From Escallonia rubra (lineage: Eukaryota; Streptophyta; Magnoliopsida; Escalloniales; Escalloniaceae), in assembly GCA_033065855.1 (NCBI GenBank), contig JAVXUO010002263.1, forward strand, positions 184,756-248,755: a DNA stretch of 64,000 nt, in the 5' to 3' direction. Below, one piece after another: positions 11,641 to 25,200 of this stretch. Positions within the stretch are counted from its first letter, which is position 1; every line of letters begins with the position of its first letter. The notes under the pieces are model-generated. The model saw only the letters and a list, made by a program, of their open reading frames with translations. It did not search any database and had not been told where the DNA came from. The position numbers and the translations under genes are program-made.

Positions 11641-14600
11641 GTATGCAAATTGTATCCCAAAGAAGCAAAAACTCTACCCTCACAATAATGAATGCTCATA
11701 GCACGATGCTCATGGAGCCGGAATCTATCAAAAAATGTTTCGACGATTACTTCGTGAACCTGCTGCAATGTGGCCCATCTTCTGATATGCTGGACAAGAA
11801 TTATAGTGATATCTCGATCTGTTCTTAATGATGCAATCTCACATGATCAATTTAATCAGCTAAGCTCACCATTTCAAGCTTTAGAAGTTTGGTTAGCCCT
11901 CTCTAGTCTTCTCCTGTTGAAAGCGCCTGGGACTGATGGACTTCCCGCTCTCCTTTATCAAAAAGCTTGGGGTATTGTTGGCAAGAAAATCATCCAGGAG
12001 ACTAACAATACCTTTATTGCCCTTTTACCCAAAATTGACAGCCCTAGTCTTTGCAACACAATTTACAAAATTATCTCTCGAATTTTGGTTAATCGGCTTA
12101 GACCAGTTATGAGATCTTTAGTCTCACCTTTTCAAAATGACTTTGTTCCTGGAAATTAAATTTTGGACAACATTCTCATTGCTCAAGAGCTTACTAATTA
12201 TATCAGGACAAAGAAAAAAGGTAAGGAGGCTTTTTGTTCTCTAAAACTGGATATGAGCAAAGCTTATGATCGTATTCGTTGGGATTTCCTTAGAGCAATG
12301 TTACACAAATTTGGTTTCCCCGCCCATTTCATTCATGTGATAATGGAATGTGTCCAAATAGTATCCTATCCAGTATGGATAAATGGAGAACAAACACAGG
12401 TTTCAACCAAGTACGGGATAAGACAAGGGGATCCCCTCTCTCCCTATATGTTTATTCTCTGTGCTGAAGTTCTCTTTGCGAATCTATTGAGAGCACAAGA
12501 AATTGGTGGGCTTTGTGGTATTCAATTGGGAAATCATAGTCCGTCAATAAACCTTATCTTTTTTGCTGATGACTCAATTCTTTTCTTCCAAATTTCTCCT
12601 CTCAACTGCGAGCTTCTAAAAATTTTATTGGACAATTATTGTGATCAATCAGGGCAGAATATCAATTTGGATAAGTTCGCCCTCACTTTCAGTCCAAATA
12701 CTTCAGCTAGCTTGAGAGACTTTGCAATTTACACTCTTGGCATCTCTATCAGCGAGAAGTTTGGAAAATATTTGGGTACACATAGTGACTCATAGGAAGG
12801 AATTCTTTCGGGATCTTATCCTAAAAGTACAACAGAGGTATGTAGGGTGGAAATGCTTACTACTAAACAAGGCTGGAAGGAAAACTCTCATCAACTTTGT
12901 CCTATCGTCACTTTTAATCTATCACATAGAGGTGTTCAAGTTTCCATAATACATCTGTAGAAAGTTGGACAGTATCTTCAATAACTTCTTCTGGGCCAGA
13001 GCAAACAAGGATAACGATCTACATTTAGTAAACAGGTTTGCCCTGTGTGGATCCAAAGCCACATGAGGTTTAGGTTTTAAAAAACCTAACTTATTCAACT
13101 CTGCTCTCCTAGCCAAAACCAGTTGGTCCTTTCTTCAAACTCCTTCCTCTCTCATAAGCCAAAATTTTCAAGATAAATACTGTTCAAGAAAATTTTCCTT
13201 AAGTGTAAACCAGTACGAAATAGTTCTTAGGCTTGGAAAGATATTCTGCATGGTAAAGATTGTTTACTCTTGGATCTTGGATGGTAATTATGTAATGGCC
13301 AGAGTAGACAAATATGGGAGGATTTTTGGATAAAAGATATCGAACCCTCGGTTCTTTGGGAAGTAAGACTAAGGGAATCCTCTATTCAAACAGTAGCAGA
13401 ATCAATGCAGGACAAATAGTGGAACATACAAATTCTGAGAAATAGGTTTCCTGAAAATATATGCTCAAGCATCCGAAGCATACATATATCTGAAGGCAAT
13501 TTTTGGGACAAGATTATCTGGAATCGGACACCATTGGGCTTCTACACGGTCAAATCTGAATATCAAGCGTTGTATGCCTGAGCAGCCCAGAAATTAAAGG
13601 AGCAGAAGCCGAATTTCAATCCTGCTAACACCATCCCATCTAAAACATGGGGTCGACTGTGGAAACTTCAATTGGCACACAATGTACAAATATTTCTATG
13701 GAAGGTGCTCTGGCGAAGATTACCAACTCTGGATAGGCTTTCGAATTTCGGGATCAACAACAATAGCAATTGCAGTTTTTACAACTTACACATGGAATCA
13801 CTTGATCATGTTTTTCACAAATGCTCCGGAATGTGAGCGGTGTGGTTTGGGCTGGCAATTCAACCACGAATCCAGCCATCTCTACCAAGTTTTATGGAAT
13901 GGCTCATCGCTTGGATAAATAAAGGCAATGCTCCCTCTAATTCTCGATCCAAAATAGCGACTACCATTTTTATTACACTCTGGCAAATTTGGCTACATCG
14001 AAATGCAGTTATCTTCCAAGGAGAAGCCTTTAATCCAATGTCTATTATTCGGACTGTCCAAGCCAAAGTCCTATCTACATGTAATTCTTTTCATATAGCA
14101 ACAACAAGGCAAAAAGAATTTGGGACGAGCAAGAATTTCTCAATTTCAACTTCTCGACCCACAACATCGTACAATTTTCATGACAATATGTGCTCATGCG
14201 CACATCACAAGATATGCTTTGTGTATACAAGATCTCACTTTTAACAACACATGCACATATTAGGCCTCAGGATTTGTATTTCAAAGTCATTGGCACGCAG
14301 ATGGGGTTCATGTGCATTCACTTATTATTCTCAAGACCCATTCACATCATAAGCTATTGCAGTATTGAAAATACTTCAGTGGGAAAACCAAAATCATTTG
14401 CCCCACACTGTCTTATATACTAATTCTAAACATCTACTTGCACAGATGACGGGACATGAGGAGATTAGCGCTATGACTGTACCAATTATGTATGATATTT
14501 GTATGATTAGTGCCTACTTTCATAATTGTCGGATATTATTAGGAAGTAAACGGCTACTACATAAAGTTGTCGGACTTGCAACTTTTGCTTACAAGCCTAG

Positions 14601-14649
14601 ATCAGTAGTCTCTATAACATGGGATCATGGTTTAGTCTGTAAGATATGA
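11641..14649 (+). pseudogene. Degenerate LINE ORF2 (reverse transcriptase to RNase H)
   Basis: The linker LMEPESIKKCFDDYF (about 11710-11754) precedes the RT. The RT finger region (KAPGTDGLPALLYQKAW) lies at about 11920-11970 and the palm at 12163-12700, with LDMSKAYDRIRWDF, the [13 protein letters not shown] block and the catalytic FFADDS at about 12562-12576. A TAA at about 12157 separates finger and palm. Frame changes follow at about 12795 and 12950, and several more stops lie between 12950 and 14000. Weak zf-RVT-like and RNase H C-terminal sequence reaches about 14640. The catalytic Asp pair is present but the ORF is clearly dead. Confidence 0.85.
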
Positions 14650-14694
14650 AACACCTCTTTTGTATGGCTAGGACAACTTGTTATATATAATATT

Positions 14695-16076
14695 GGGCTA
14701 ATTACAGCAGTGTCTCTGATGTTAGGGTATAATTACAGTTAAGGGCATTAAGTTTCAAAATGTAACATACCGTGACAAAAAACTTTGAAAATGTATCAGC
14801 CGTATCCATCCATTAGGGTTCCGTTAAAAAATTATACTTTTTGGTTGATGTCATTCATACGTATTTTTTAAATGTCAATACTACCCTTATACCATATAAC
14901 TACATAACACTGTATAAAGATTACAAACCTTGATTTAAAAAATTAGGGTTTCAACCCTAATTCCCAAAATTAGGGTTTCAAACCTACTTCTTTCTCTTTT
15001 CAAATTAAGATTTTAACCCTATTTTTTAAATTAGGATACTTTCGAAGCCTTATTTTTTTTCCACTCTTTCTTATTTTAAATCCCTTTTTCTTTACTTTCT
15101 CTATTTTTAAATCTTAAAATTTTCACTTTCCTATCTTTAAATCTTATTTTAAATCCTTTTTTTCACCTCTTCTTCTTCACAGCAGCCCCCCGACAAATCC
15201 CCATCCCCTATTTCCCGTCCAACCGGCGACCGATCAACCAACAGACCCCGCGATGGAGTCGGTGCCACCACCAACCCCGACGGATCCATATCTCCTATTT
15301 CCAGTCCAACCAGTGACCAATCAACCAACAGCGCCCGCGATGGAGTCGACGCTGCCACCACCATCCCCGACGGATCCCCATCTCCTCTTTCCCGTCCAAT
15401 CGGCGACATATCTACTTTTTTTTTGGATAATTACCTTAAATCTTGTTTTAGTTGATAGGTTGACTTAAACACAGTGGTTGATGGAGTTGGTTGTGGTAGT
15501 TTGATGACTGGCGATGGTGGTCAAGGGTGGTCAGTGATGGTGGGTTTGGTTTTGGGTAGTTGTCTATTTAAGGTTAGGGTGGTCAAATGGTGGTGGTTGT
15601 GGTGGAATTTGGGTCATTGGTGGAGGCGGTGGTGGATTTCGGGTTGGTGGTGGTAGATTGGTCATGGCAATGGTACAGGTGGTGGACCACGGCGTGGTGC
15701 AGGATGGTTGGGTCACGGTGGTGGTGCTGGGTGCTTGAGTCACGACCGTGGTGCCCGGTGGTTAGGTCACGGCGGTGGAGCATGGTGGGTGTAAGCAGTG
15801 GTTTGGGAAGAGAGAGGAGAAAACAAATTGAAGATAGAGAGATTTATGGGGGTAAAAAATGGTTTGGGAAGACAGAGGAGGAAAAAAATAAAATAAGAGA
15901 TAAATTACATTTGAAAGTAAATAACCTTCAAACTCAAGGGCAATGAAGTCATTTTCTTAAAACCGTTAAGTATTTTTGTATTCCGTTTGGTTAACGGACA
16001 TAAGTGTAATTTGTCCAAACTATTGTTATTGCCTGTAATTACCCCTTAACTTCAGGAATATAGGTGTAATTAGCCC
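14695..16076. mobile_element. Non-autonomous Mutator-like (MULE) TIR element with 9-bp TSD
   Basis: The left end GGGCTAATTACA is matched in inverted orientation at the right end (TGTAATTAGCCC). Similarity continues inward for about 45 bp, through TAATTACAG on both sides. The 9-bp sequence tataatatt is perfectly duplicated at 14686-14694 and 16077-16085, the length typical of Mutator-superfamily insertions. There is no transposase. The interior is C-rich on the left (15180-15390) and G-rich with TGG repeats on the right (15480-15790), so short ORFs there are compositional. It sits inside the 3' UTR of the LINE at 11641-16111. Confidence 0.85.
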
Positions 16077-16111
16077 TATAATATTTCTCCTCTTAACAAA
16101 CAAAAAAAAAA

Positions 16112-17491
16112 TGTTCTCAAGTCGAATTGATGCTTGAAGCAAATACATTGGCCATAGAGCAAGGCTCTCATGTTGTGTCCCCTATTTTTGCCTGTTTGTT
16201 AAGACTAGGCTCTCAAGATGGTACTTGACGCGTATTTTGTGTAACTTCGTCGTTGCCAATCTTTAGCTACCAAACATTCAAGACAAGACAATCACCTTCA
16301 ATACCTAACTCCACAAGATATGTCTAGCTACGTTAGCCAATTTTTTAGCATGTCTGAAATCAAACACTCTACTTCACGCTAACCAAGTGCACACACTAAA
16401 TGATGGCTTAGTGTCATTGCCATCTCGCTATCATCGGCTATATCCATTCCTCATTTATCGTCCGAAGACGCATAAATGACAAACTTTAAACTTGTGCAAT
16501 GGCATAACAACAGTAAGCCAATAGTGGTGTTGGCAATGGAGGTGGTATTGTTAGTGTTAAAAAGACGTGATCTCATAGTGGCAATGAAGCTGTCCTTGTG
16601 ACGACCATGAAATTATAGTTTGACGATGTCCAGTTCTAGATGAGGTGACAACTATGCCAGACAACGATAGCATTCCAGAGCGAAGCCATATTTCTCAAAC
16701 AAAGGAGGGAAAGAATACCCCTTTGTCCTAGCTATTTTGCATTCAGCATGAACGGGAACTAAATCCATGAGGGGGTTCATATCCGCACTCCACACTTAAG
16801 CGCTCACACTCCACTTTCGTTACTACAGTTTATCTAAGTGCCACTAAAGTCCATCAAATTTGTCAACAAAGATCCTTAGTGACAAAAATATAGTGTATGT
16901 TTAGAAAAGTGGGGTGCGATCATCATTTCGCAGCCAGAGAAGTAGCAAGACAATTCTCGTGGTGGTGGACCTGATGTACAAATGAATCCACCTAAGTGCA
17001 GTATTTCAAGGTAACTATAGAGGCCACAGTAATGATGATAGCACTGAAATCTCTAGTCTGAACTAGTTACAAAGTTCTCCATTAGATACCAAGTAAAAAA
17101 ATATTCAGTTTCTTCACAAGGACGATTTTTTCTAACCATACAAAAAGAGGAGGAACGTGCATCACTAAGAAAACAAGTAGAATCGTAGAAAGGTCAGTTC
17201 TATGTCAGATACTTCAACGACCAGATGTATATCAGGAGGAAGCAGCTGCTGTAAGCACACACAGGTAATCCTCATTCCAGATTTGCGAATTCTCCTCCAC
17301 TTTCAGCTCGTGTTCTGCATAAAAACACGTCCCTTTTTTATTAGCCGGAAGAAGAGCATATGGTATGCCAATGAAAATGGCTTATAGAAAACTTGAGTAC
17401 AATTGTTTTCATGCGTGGATGCATGAAATGTTTCAGGGGTCATACCCAAGCATCACAATACCAACTTAGCAGAAGGGCTAAGCAAGGCAAT
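16112..17491. other. Intergenic stretch, no gene recognised
   Basis: The interval between the LINE tail and the next TIR element has only two ORFs of about 60 codons near 17200-17575. Neither resembles a protein family, and no splice-consistent exon chain was found. Confidence 0.5.
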
Positions 17492-17499
17492 AGTTTAAA

Positions 17500-18460
17500 G
17501 AGTAAAATAGCTAATGACCCCATCTACTATACACGATGTGCGATTTTACCCCCTTACTTCAAAATAATGTACTAAAAAAACCCTCCACATGTAACGAAAT
17601 TGCGCTCCTTAAACGGAATCCATCCAAGTTAACCATGCGTGAAAAACACGCTGATTAACACATTTTTTTTTCCTGTAAATGACAACTTTGTCCCCTTCTT
17701 TCTTCCACCCCCGTCAACCAAACCCACAGCGCCACCCAGTTCCATTACCGCCCCCATCCCCCATCACACCATCACACACACAAACACACACTTCCACTGC
17801 CGTCCCATCCCCCATCACAAATAAAAACAGACACTGCCGCCTCCATCCCACATCACCCACCAGCACAGACTCCCCCCCAACCCCCCACATCATCCACCAC
17901 CACACACACACTGCCGCTCCGTTCCCATCACTCACAACCACACACAGTGACGCTGCATCGCCCGTCATCCCCATCCCCACAGCGCCACATACTTACACTG
18001 CTGGCTGTCGCCCCAGTTTTTTTTTTTTTTTTGTGGTTTTATTTTGAAAAGTCCATTTGGATTTCAGCCTTGAATTGAACCCCTAAACTAATTTAGCGGG
18101 CTATCATGAATTTAAGCGGCGACGGAAACCTGTGGTGTGTGTGTTGTGTTGGGGTGGGGTGGGGGGGCACCATGGCGTGGGGGAATGGGGCGGCAGTGGA
18201 AGCGGGTGGCGACTCTGGGGTTGGGGTGATTAAAGGGGTAGAAGTGAGAGAGGGGGAGAGAAAGGTGGTTGGAAGAAGGGCATCGACTAAAATATGGTAA
18301 GAAGATAATGGTATTTATGTCATTTCAATGAGTCCATAACGGTTTTGTTTAAGGAGCGTAACTTTGTTACCATGGGGAGTTTTAGTATATCATTTTGAAA
18401 TGAAGGGGGTAAAATTGCACATCGTCTTTAACAGAGAGGGGCCATTGGCTGTATTTCCCC
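17500..18460. mobile_element. Mutator-like TIR element with 8-9 bp target duplication
   Basis: Left (from 17500) and right (to 18460) ends form inverted repeats of more than 100 bp. Blocks such as acgatgtgcgattttaccc, acttcaaaataatgtacta and gcgctccttaaac on the left are matched in reverse complement on the right. The octamer agtttaaa flanks both sides (17492-17499 and 18461-18468), with one mismatch at a ninth base. The interior is C/A-rich on the left (17690-17990) and G/T-rich on the right (18120-18290), with no transposase. The short ORFs on both strands are low-complexity shadows. Confidence 0.8.
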
Positions 18461-18469
18461 AGTTTAAAT

Positions 18470-19228
18470 GATCCCACCAACAAGCATATTGGATATAGTG
18501 ACGAAACTGCAAGAAGGTAACCTCAAATTGTACGAAACTTTACAAACTTAATACTAAAGTAAGCAAAAGCCAAGAATAGTTGGGCACAGGAAGTAAAAAA
18601 TAACATTCACAAACGTTCGCATTAATAACAAGAAAATGCATGCATCAATATGTACCAATAAACAGAACTCTGATTTAGCGAATGATCATTTCGAAAGAGC
18701 TTTACCCCCATAAGCTTTATGTTTGGAAAACCCATTAGTAATTCTCTTACCCAAGCCCCATTTTCTCGTTTTTCAAACCTTACCACAAAAAAACTAATCA
18801 TTTTATACTGCTAGGAAAATTTGGGTCTAGATATTCTAAACGAAACATTATTGTCATAGTAAATCACTAGACATCAAATGCGACTGTCAGGGGAAGGTGC
18901 GATCCAGAACTAAGAGGAATTCATTTTATATAACTTCGACTTTGGCCATTCTTTCCAAAAAAAAATATGCAACGCTTGCGCCATGCAGAGAGCCCCTTGC
19001 GGTGCTCTTAGCCTTGACCCTGAGCGAAAGGCCAGCACGCAAACTTTCAACAGTATATACAAGAAATTATCTCCATCCAGGTACCAACATTATAGCTAAA
19101 GACACTAAAAAGCTCAGATTAATACATCAATCTCACTAGTAGACAAGCATCAGCTGGTCCCAGTTAATGAATAACTACTTTGCATCAAAAGAATAACACT
19201 ATATTCAATCTGCAAATGCAAACAGTAC
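18470..19228. other. Downstream flank of the PITH gene
   Basis: Beyond the stop of the PITH gene on the minus strand, this AT-rich stretch should include its 3' UTR (immediately below 19229). No obvious coding sequence is seen. Confidence 0.45.
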
Positions 19229-22200
19229 TCACTTATGATCAGATGGATTAGGAATAAGTTCATAAACGATGTTCGCAACAGCATCCCTCTTCAACTGTCA
19301 TTCATACAAAGGAAAATTATCATTTAAAGCATCCTGCAGATCCATCCAAATCCAAACTTTTAGCATTGAATTTACCTGCGTGGCTTCACCTTTGAGGCCA
19401 ATGTAATGTATTTGAGTTGTATCACCACCAAAATTCTCAGGAAAATGTAAAGTGAGATTTCCAACACCTTGGAACCTTGAATATCTTGGGATCCCAAAAT
19501 TGACATGGCATCAAGAAGTTTCAAAAATGCAGAACAAAGATCAGATGGGGCTCCTTTCTAACACTATCTGTTCTATATGCTCAAGTCACCATATTGAAGT
19601 AATCACTGGAGAAAAAATAGGTGTTAGGGGTAGGGGTGGGATATCATTTAAGTGATATCAGATCAAATTAGTCTTTAAACCCAGTCATATAGAAGAAAGC
19701 CATATTTCTTCTTCTCTTTTACCGAACTTGGTATAAACATGAAAAAATAAAGCAAAAACTGTGAAGCTTTAATAAAGTTGATTAGGCATTTTTTGTAGTT
19801 CATATATCTAGGTGTTATCACAAAGCATTAACTTGATTGCCCATCCCTTTCAGTATCAGGACTTAAGCAAATCCCCATCTCAAATGTAGAGCAGAAACCA
19901 CTCAAGATGAAATGCAGATAAAAGTCCATGTGGGATGCCAAAACTGGAAGGTAGGAGTAATGTACCTTGTCTGATACTCTAAAACTCCTTGCAAGTTTTC
20001 CGCCAAATCCCACTCCTTACAGGTAAATATATGTCCAATATAAGTTGAGAGCAACAGACATAATATCCGTGGCAAGTTAAAGTGCAGAAATACCTGAATA
20101 GGTTGCATGCTCTGAGCATCTGAGAAGTCGATACCATCTCGGTTGATAAACCTGTATCCATATACTACATTCTTATATTTAGTCATAAGTCCATAATATT
20201 TTATGGTGACGTTCAATCATAGTGGAAAAATCAGATAAATGATTCAACTTTTTCCGCATGATCCTCTTCAAACGTAGAATTATACAACTGGTTATTACTC
20301 ATTAAGTTTGTGTAAAGTGAATAAAGTTGAACTCACGCTCTCATCTTGGAAGGACTTGTTCCATCAGCACCACCAACAATAGATATGCCCTTGATCTTAA
20401 CATCCGAAGTAAATCTAGCAAAATCAATCACATAAAATTTGTAAATCAGATAAAACTTAACAGGGTTTTTTTTTTTTTCCTTGGTGGGGGGGTGGGGTGT
20501 TGTAGTGGGAGAGAGAATGATGCAGGAACACGAAATTACAGTCCAAGTGGCCGGGTCAAGTATTTACCTGTCATTATTGACTCTGGTCGCGCATTAGTAT
20601 TTACGATAAACTACACTTTCCAGGGCTAACAGAGGAGACTCTATTCTCCATGATACAATGAAACGCACAGAAGAGAACCGTGAAAGGGTGAAAGTACAGG
20701 ACTATAAGAAACCATGAACAAGGTCCAGTCAAAATTGTAGGTGGTAAACAGCCAGTAATATAAATTCATCCCTGAATAAGTATTTCTGAGCTGCGCATTA
20801 CATGATCTTTTACTAATCACAAAATAATAATACTTCAATTATGAAATTAGTGTAACAATTCAGGGAATGACCTTACCCGCCCACATATAAACATACATAT
20901 GGATAAACTGGTGGTCTTTAGATTACAATGGCAGAGGATTGTCCAACTAAAATTCGCAGCATGTCAGGCTACCCAAGAAGTGGGTTGCTTAACAGCAGCC
21001 ACACCTGTAAAGACCACCAGTTTTCTTCCTAGGGACAAGCAAAACGCTACATTACTATTCACCCTTACTTATGTGATATAAGGACTATTTGGTAATCGCA
21101 TCTACATGTAGCATGTTAGGGTAACTGAATAGCAAGCAGCTTAACAGCAGCCTACATATAGACAATATAGGGCACTAAATAGGGAGTGCCGTACAAAGAG
21201 TTTGATAAAGATGTGCTAGAATATTGTCCAAGCAACAGATCCTGCAAAACCTAACCCAGCTGAATTTTAAAAGTTCATCCACTTTGAACAGAATATTCTA
21301 AACTACTTGTTAATCTAGAGAAAAAAAGTTAACAGAAAATAAAAGACAGTTAGAATGTAGATTTTGAATTCAGGACAGTTAGAATGTAGATTTTGAATTC
21401 AGGGAGATTATTGCTGTATTTAGATAGAAAGATAGGAAATTGACTAGAAGATAAGTAACAAAAAGGTATGCATAACAGATTTGAACAAATTAAGAATGTT
21501 CAGGATAAATGGGCCATCATTTAAAGATCAATCTTAGCAAGGATCATGAGACAGAACAGCGAGGGTGAAAAAAGCTATGCTAGTGAGTATGGATGGGTAT
21601 GGGTATGACATAGAAAAAAAGCTATAGAAGTAACCTGCCAAGTGAACTTCAAGGCAACATGAATTTTCAGTTCTAAAAAAGAAAGATGACGGCAAACAAA
21701 GGTGTAGCCACTTACGAAATGAAAACGATCAATTCGGGATCACCCTCATTGCTTTCCAATTGCCCCTGTTACAAGGAAGGGATCACATATTTTAGACTCC
21801 TTGCAATAAAGAAGATCAAAGGTGACAACAAATAGCATGGCCTCTACAATAGTGATCTTTAAGGAAAGTGATGGCTGAAGGCTTTTCTTTAGATACAATT
21901 TCTCGTCAAGTGAGTGATGCCACTGGCACTCCAAATATGTGTACAAGCAGACATTCTCCACCATGAAATAGTTTGGATTTTGACTTCCAAATGTTTAAAC
22001 CGACCTTTTTGCTCAACAACTAAAACATTTGAGCATGTTTTAACCTAACACCTTCGTATGTATATCTTATCAAGTAGTAGGCAGATGCAATATACTGAAC
22101 ACAATTAACACGTTACCTAGGTGGAAAAATGTTGTAAGTGTACACAATAAAAAAGGATGTGGTTGGAGAAGGCTTGAAGACAAAATATTTCTGATGCCAC

Positions 22201-25200
22201 AAGTAAAGTTGCTCGGCCAATTTGGGCACACGTTATTTGGAACCTCTCTGACGCAATTCTTGCGATCATCGATGATAACATGCGGTAATAGTATTGAATT
22301 TCGAGTCTTCCCCATACAGATTGCAGGAACTCTTGAAAGAAACAACAGCCAAGCTGACGATTTATGATCATCGATAATAACCCAATTAGTGCTTGAGCAT
22401 CTTATATTAAAAATCAAGGCAATATATGATGCAGAAAGTTGTAATTTATCTACTACCAGGTGGTAGCTGCTGCCAAATATATCACCTCAATAGCAACTGC
22501 TCACAGAAATTGACTCCTTAGTTCTAAGAATGGGAAACCAACCTCTAGTAGGCACTCCGGCCTTTAACTGGATGTGGGGCACTGAATGTGTTGGTTCATG
22601 CTAATTCTATGTACAAAACTAAAATGTTCTGCATTACATGCATGCACATGTGCCAAATTGACAAGTCCGAGTACCACGACATACTTTCTACTTCAAGAGT
22701 TTTTCATCTTCAAAGGTTGTAGGATATACTCCATTCTTCCATCAAATTTCCCCAATTTGACTCAAGTACATGTAAGAGTTGACCTAACTCATTGTTCTTA
22801 TCCTAGCTTGACTTGCCAAAAGATACTTATTTCATGTACAACTACTATTTGAGTTCAATTTGATGTTTACATGGTACTAGATCTATCCTAGGAATTTGTA
22901 AAAACTCAAAGGGGAAAATCTAATGGACAGAGGTAATAGCACCCAGCTGATAAATAAATAAGAAACTCCTTATACAAAGATGTTTCAGAGAGTGCATCAG
23001 ATGTTGTTGAAGATTACAATGGGGTTCATCTATTGTCATGCACTATTAAGAGGTTACTCATGACGAAATCTTCAGTGACATGAAATCTTTAGCAAAGGAT
23101 ACATTACTTTGCAAACTATTTTGGTTTTCTTGGTTTTTCTCAAAACTGCATGTCTGCAACCAATATTACATAAACAATAACAGTAAGCAGCTTTAGATGA
23201 GGAATACCTAACTCAAGCACCAGTGTGTCACTAAGTAGCTAGAGTGGGAGTTAACAAAGAGTAATTAGCTATGGAAACTTACCTCTGAAGAATTTAGACG
23301 GTGCTCCCAAGCTTTAAAAACCGACTTCACACTTCCTGGAACGGCCTCATTTAAGGCAGATACCTTTGGCACAAAAAGACAAAAAGACTATATGTTGTCA
23401 TATCCTCAAAGGACTTAAAATGGTGAATACAGCTTCAGAAAGGCATATATACACAACAACCCACCTCCCCCAGGGGACGGTCCCCCCCGCCCCCCAAAAA
23501 AAAAACTGGCAGGGAGGGAGGGGGGAGAGAGAATTAGGCATTCAAAGCTGTGAAAACAAATCAACTAACTATTATAGCATCCTTTCAAACAAAGGCTGCA
23601 TTTGCATCCAGTTTAAGCGTTTGACCAAAACAGGACTCATGCACAAATAATATAGAACCCCAATTGCAAGTTGGGCCCAAATGAAAGAGGGAAAATGCCA
23701 TAATTAAATTAAAAGTACTGCCTCCTCTCATAATTGGTGGATAAACAACAAAAAGCCCATTAGTACATTTGGATACAACAACCCCTGAAGCCATGATTTT
23801 ACCATTAATGTGCACCTAAGAAGCACGGATGCGGGTGCAGATACGACACGGGTGCGGATACGCGGATACGGCATTTTTGAAAATTTTAGGATACGGGTGC
23901 AGCGGGGATACGACAAACTTTATAAATAATTTTTAATTATATACACTTAGTATTAAATTTTTAAACAGTTTGAATCTCAATAATCATAATATATGTGTTT
24001 GATATATGTAAAAATATATTAATATTCCAAACAAAGTGGTGAGTTTTTAAGTTTAATGGGCTCTTTCGTAAATTTTAAAGCTTTCAACCAAATTAGTGAG
24101 AATTTGTTAAGTTTGATGGGCTGTTTTATAAATATTAAAATTATAAATTTGAAAAGCATAAATTTTTTATGTGGTATCACTTTTATTTCTTTGAAGTACC
24201 GGGGTAGTTTATATAATAACTTAACAATGGGTACTTTAACATAAAATAACAAACATTTGTCAAGAGTCCTCTCCATACAACCAACGGTCCAACATAGATA
24301 ACATCGACCGTGCCTCTTCTTCTTCTCTGGCCGCATGCCGCACGCCGTCGCCAGTAAGTCCTTCTCCTTCTTCTTCTTCTTCTTCTTCTCCTTCTTCTGC
24401 TGCTTCTACTTCTTCTCTCCAGTCTCCTCTCTCGTCAGAGTCCTTGCCGGTGGTCGCCGGAGTGGTCGGTGGTCACAGATTGCCGGATACGCACCCGAGC
24501 CGCACCCGATATTTAAGATTTAAGAAAAAAAAAGGTTGGACACACACCTGACACGCACCGGTGCCGCACCCTACGCGTATCCGGTGCCGGTGCTTCACCC
24601 TAAGTGCCGCACCGGTGCTTCATAGCTGTACACCAAAAGTTACATGTAAGCAAGGACAACTCTTATGCTACCAAATACCAATTGCCCTACATCTTCAAAC
24701 CAATTAATAACAGAGGGAGACCCCATTTCTGTTTAAGAATGAACTTTTAGTTGAAGAAAGTCGATTACCCATTCCCACCACCAATCATCTGATCTGGTCA
24801 GTTCTCAGTTATAGGTGCCATTACAAAGTGGTACAAACATCAAAAGCTAATGTAAGAAGTGAAATGCTTCGGGGGGGGGGGGGGGGCAAAGAAGAGGGGA
24901 AGGGGAAGGGGGTGTTTGTTCAAAGTTTTTCTTGGAATTGCCTCCCAAAATTCCAAATTTTGATGTTGAAATTCCATAAATGTGGACATTAGTACGCCAT
25001 CTTTGCAAGACTGCAACCCTTCATAGAGCTTGACCGTTCTAGCCAGATACATAGGGCTTAGGGAGAACAATGATTAAGTGCTACCATAGGGAATAACTTT
25101 TGACTCTAATGAAATCAACAAGCTTTTAACAAAGAAAATCAATAAACGTTGACATGAATCGTGCATTTAGGGAGTCAAGCAAGCAGCATGAAGGAAAACA

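Larger units (their letters stand above)
11641..16111 (+). mobile_element. 5'-truncated L1-type LINE, split by a TIR element
   Basis: This is a plus-strand LINE beginning in the linker before the reverse transcriptase and running through RT, zf-RVT and RNase H-like sequence to about 14650. Its 3' UTR is interrupted at 14694 by the element at 14695-16076. It resumes as atatttctcctcttaac and ends in an A-rich tail at 16098-16111. Its 5' end abuts the 5' end of the opposite LINE, giving a head-to-head pair. Confidence 0.8.

Noticed and set aside
15470-15950. Val/Trp/Gly-rich ORFs on both strands
   Set aside because: They are low-complexity translations of TGG repeats inside a TIR element.
17640-18300. 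Pro/Thr/His-rich and Gly/Val-rich ORFs
   Set aside because: They are compositional shadows of the C/A-rich and G/T-rich halves of the Mutator-like element.
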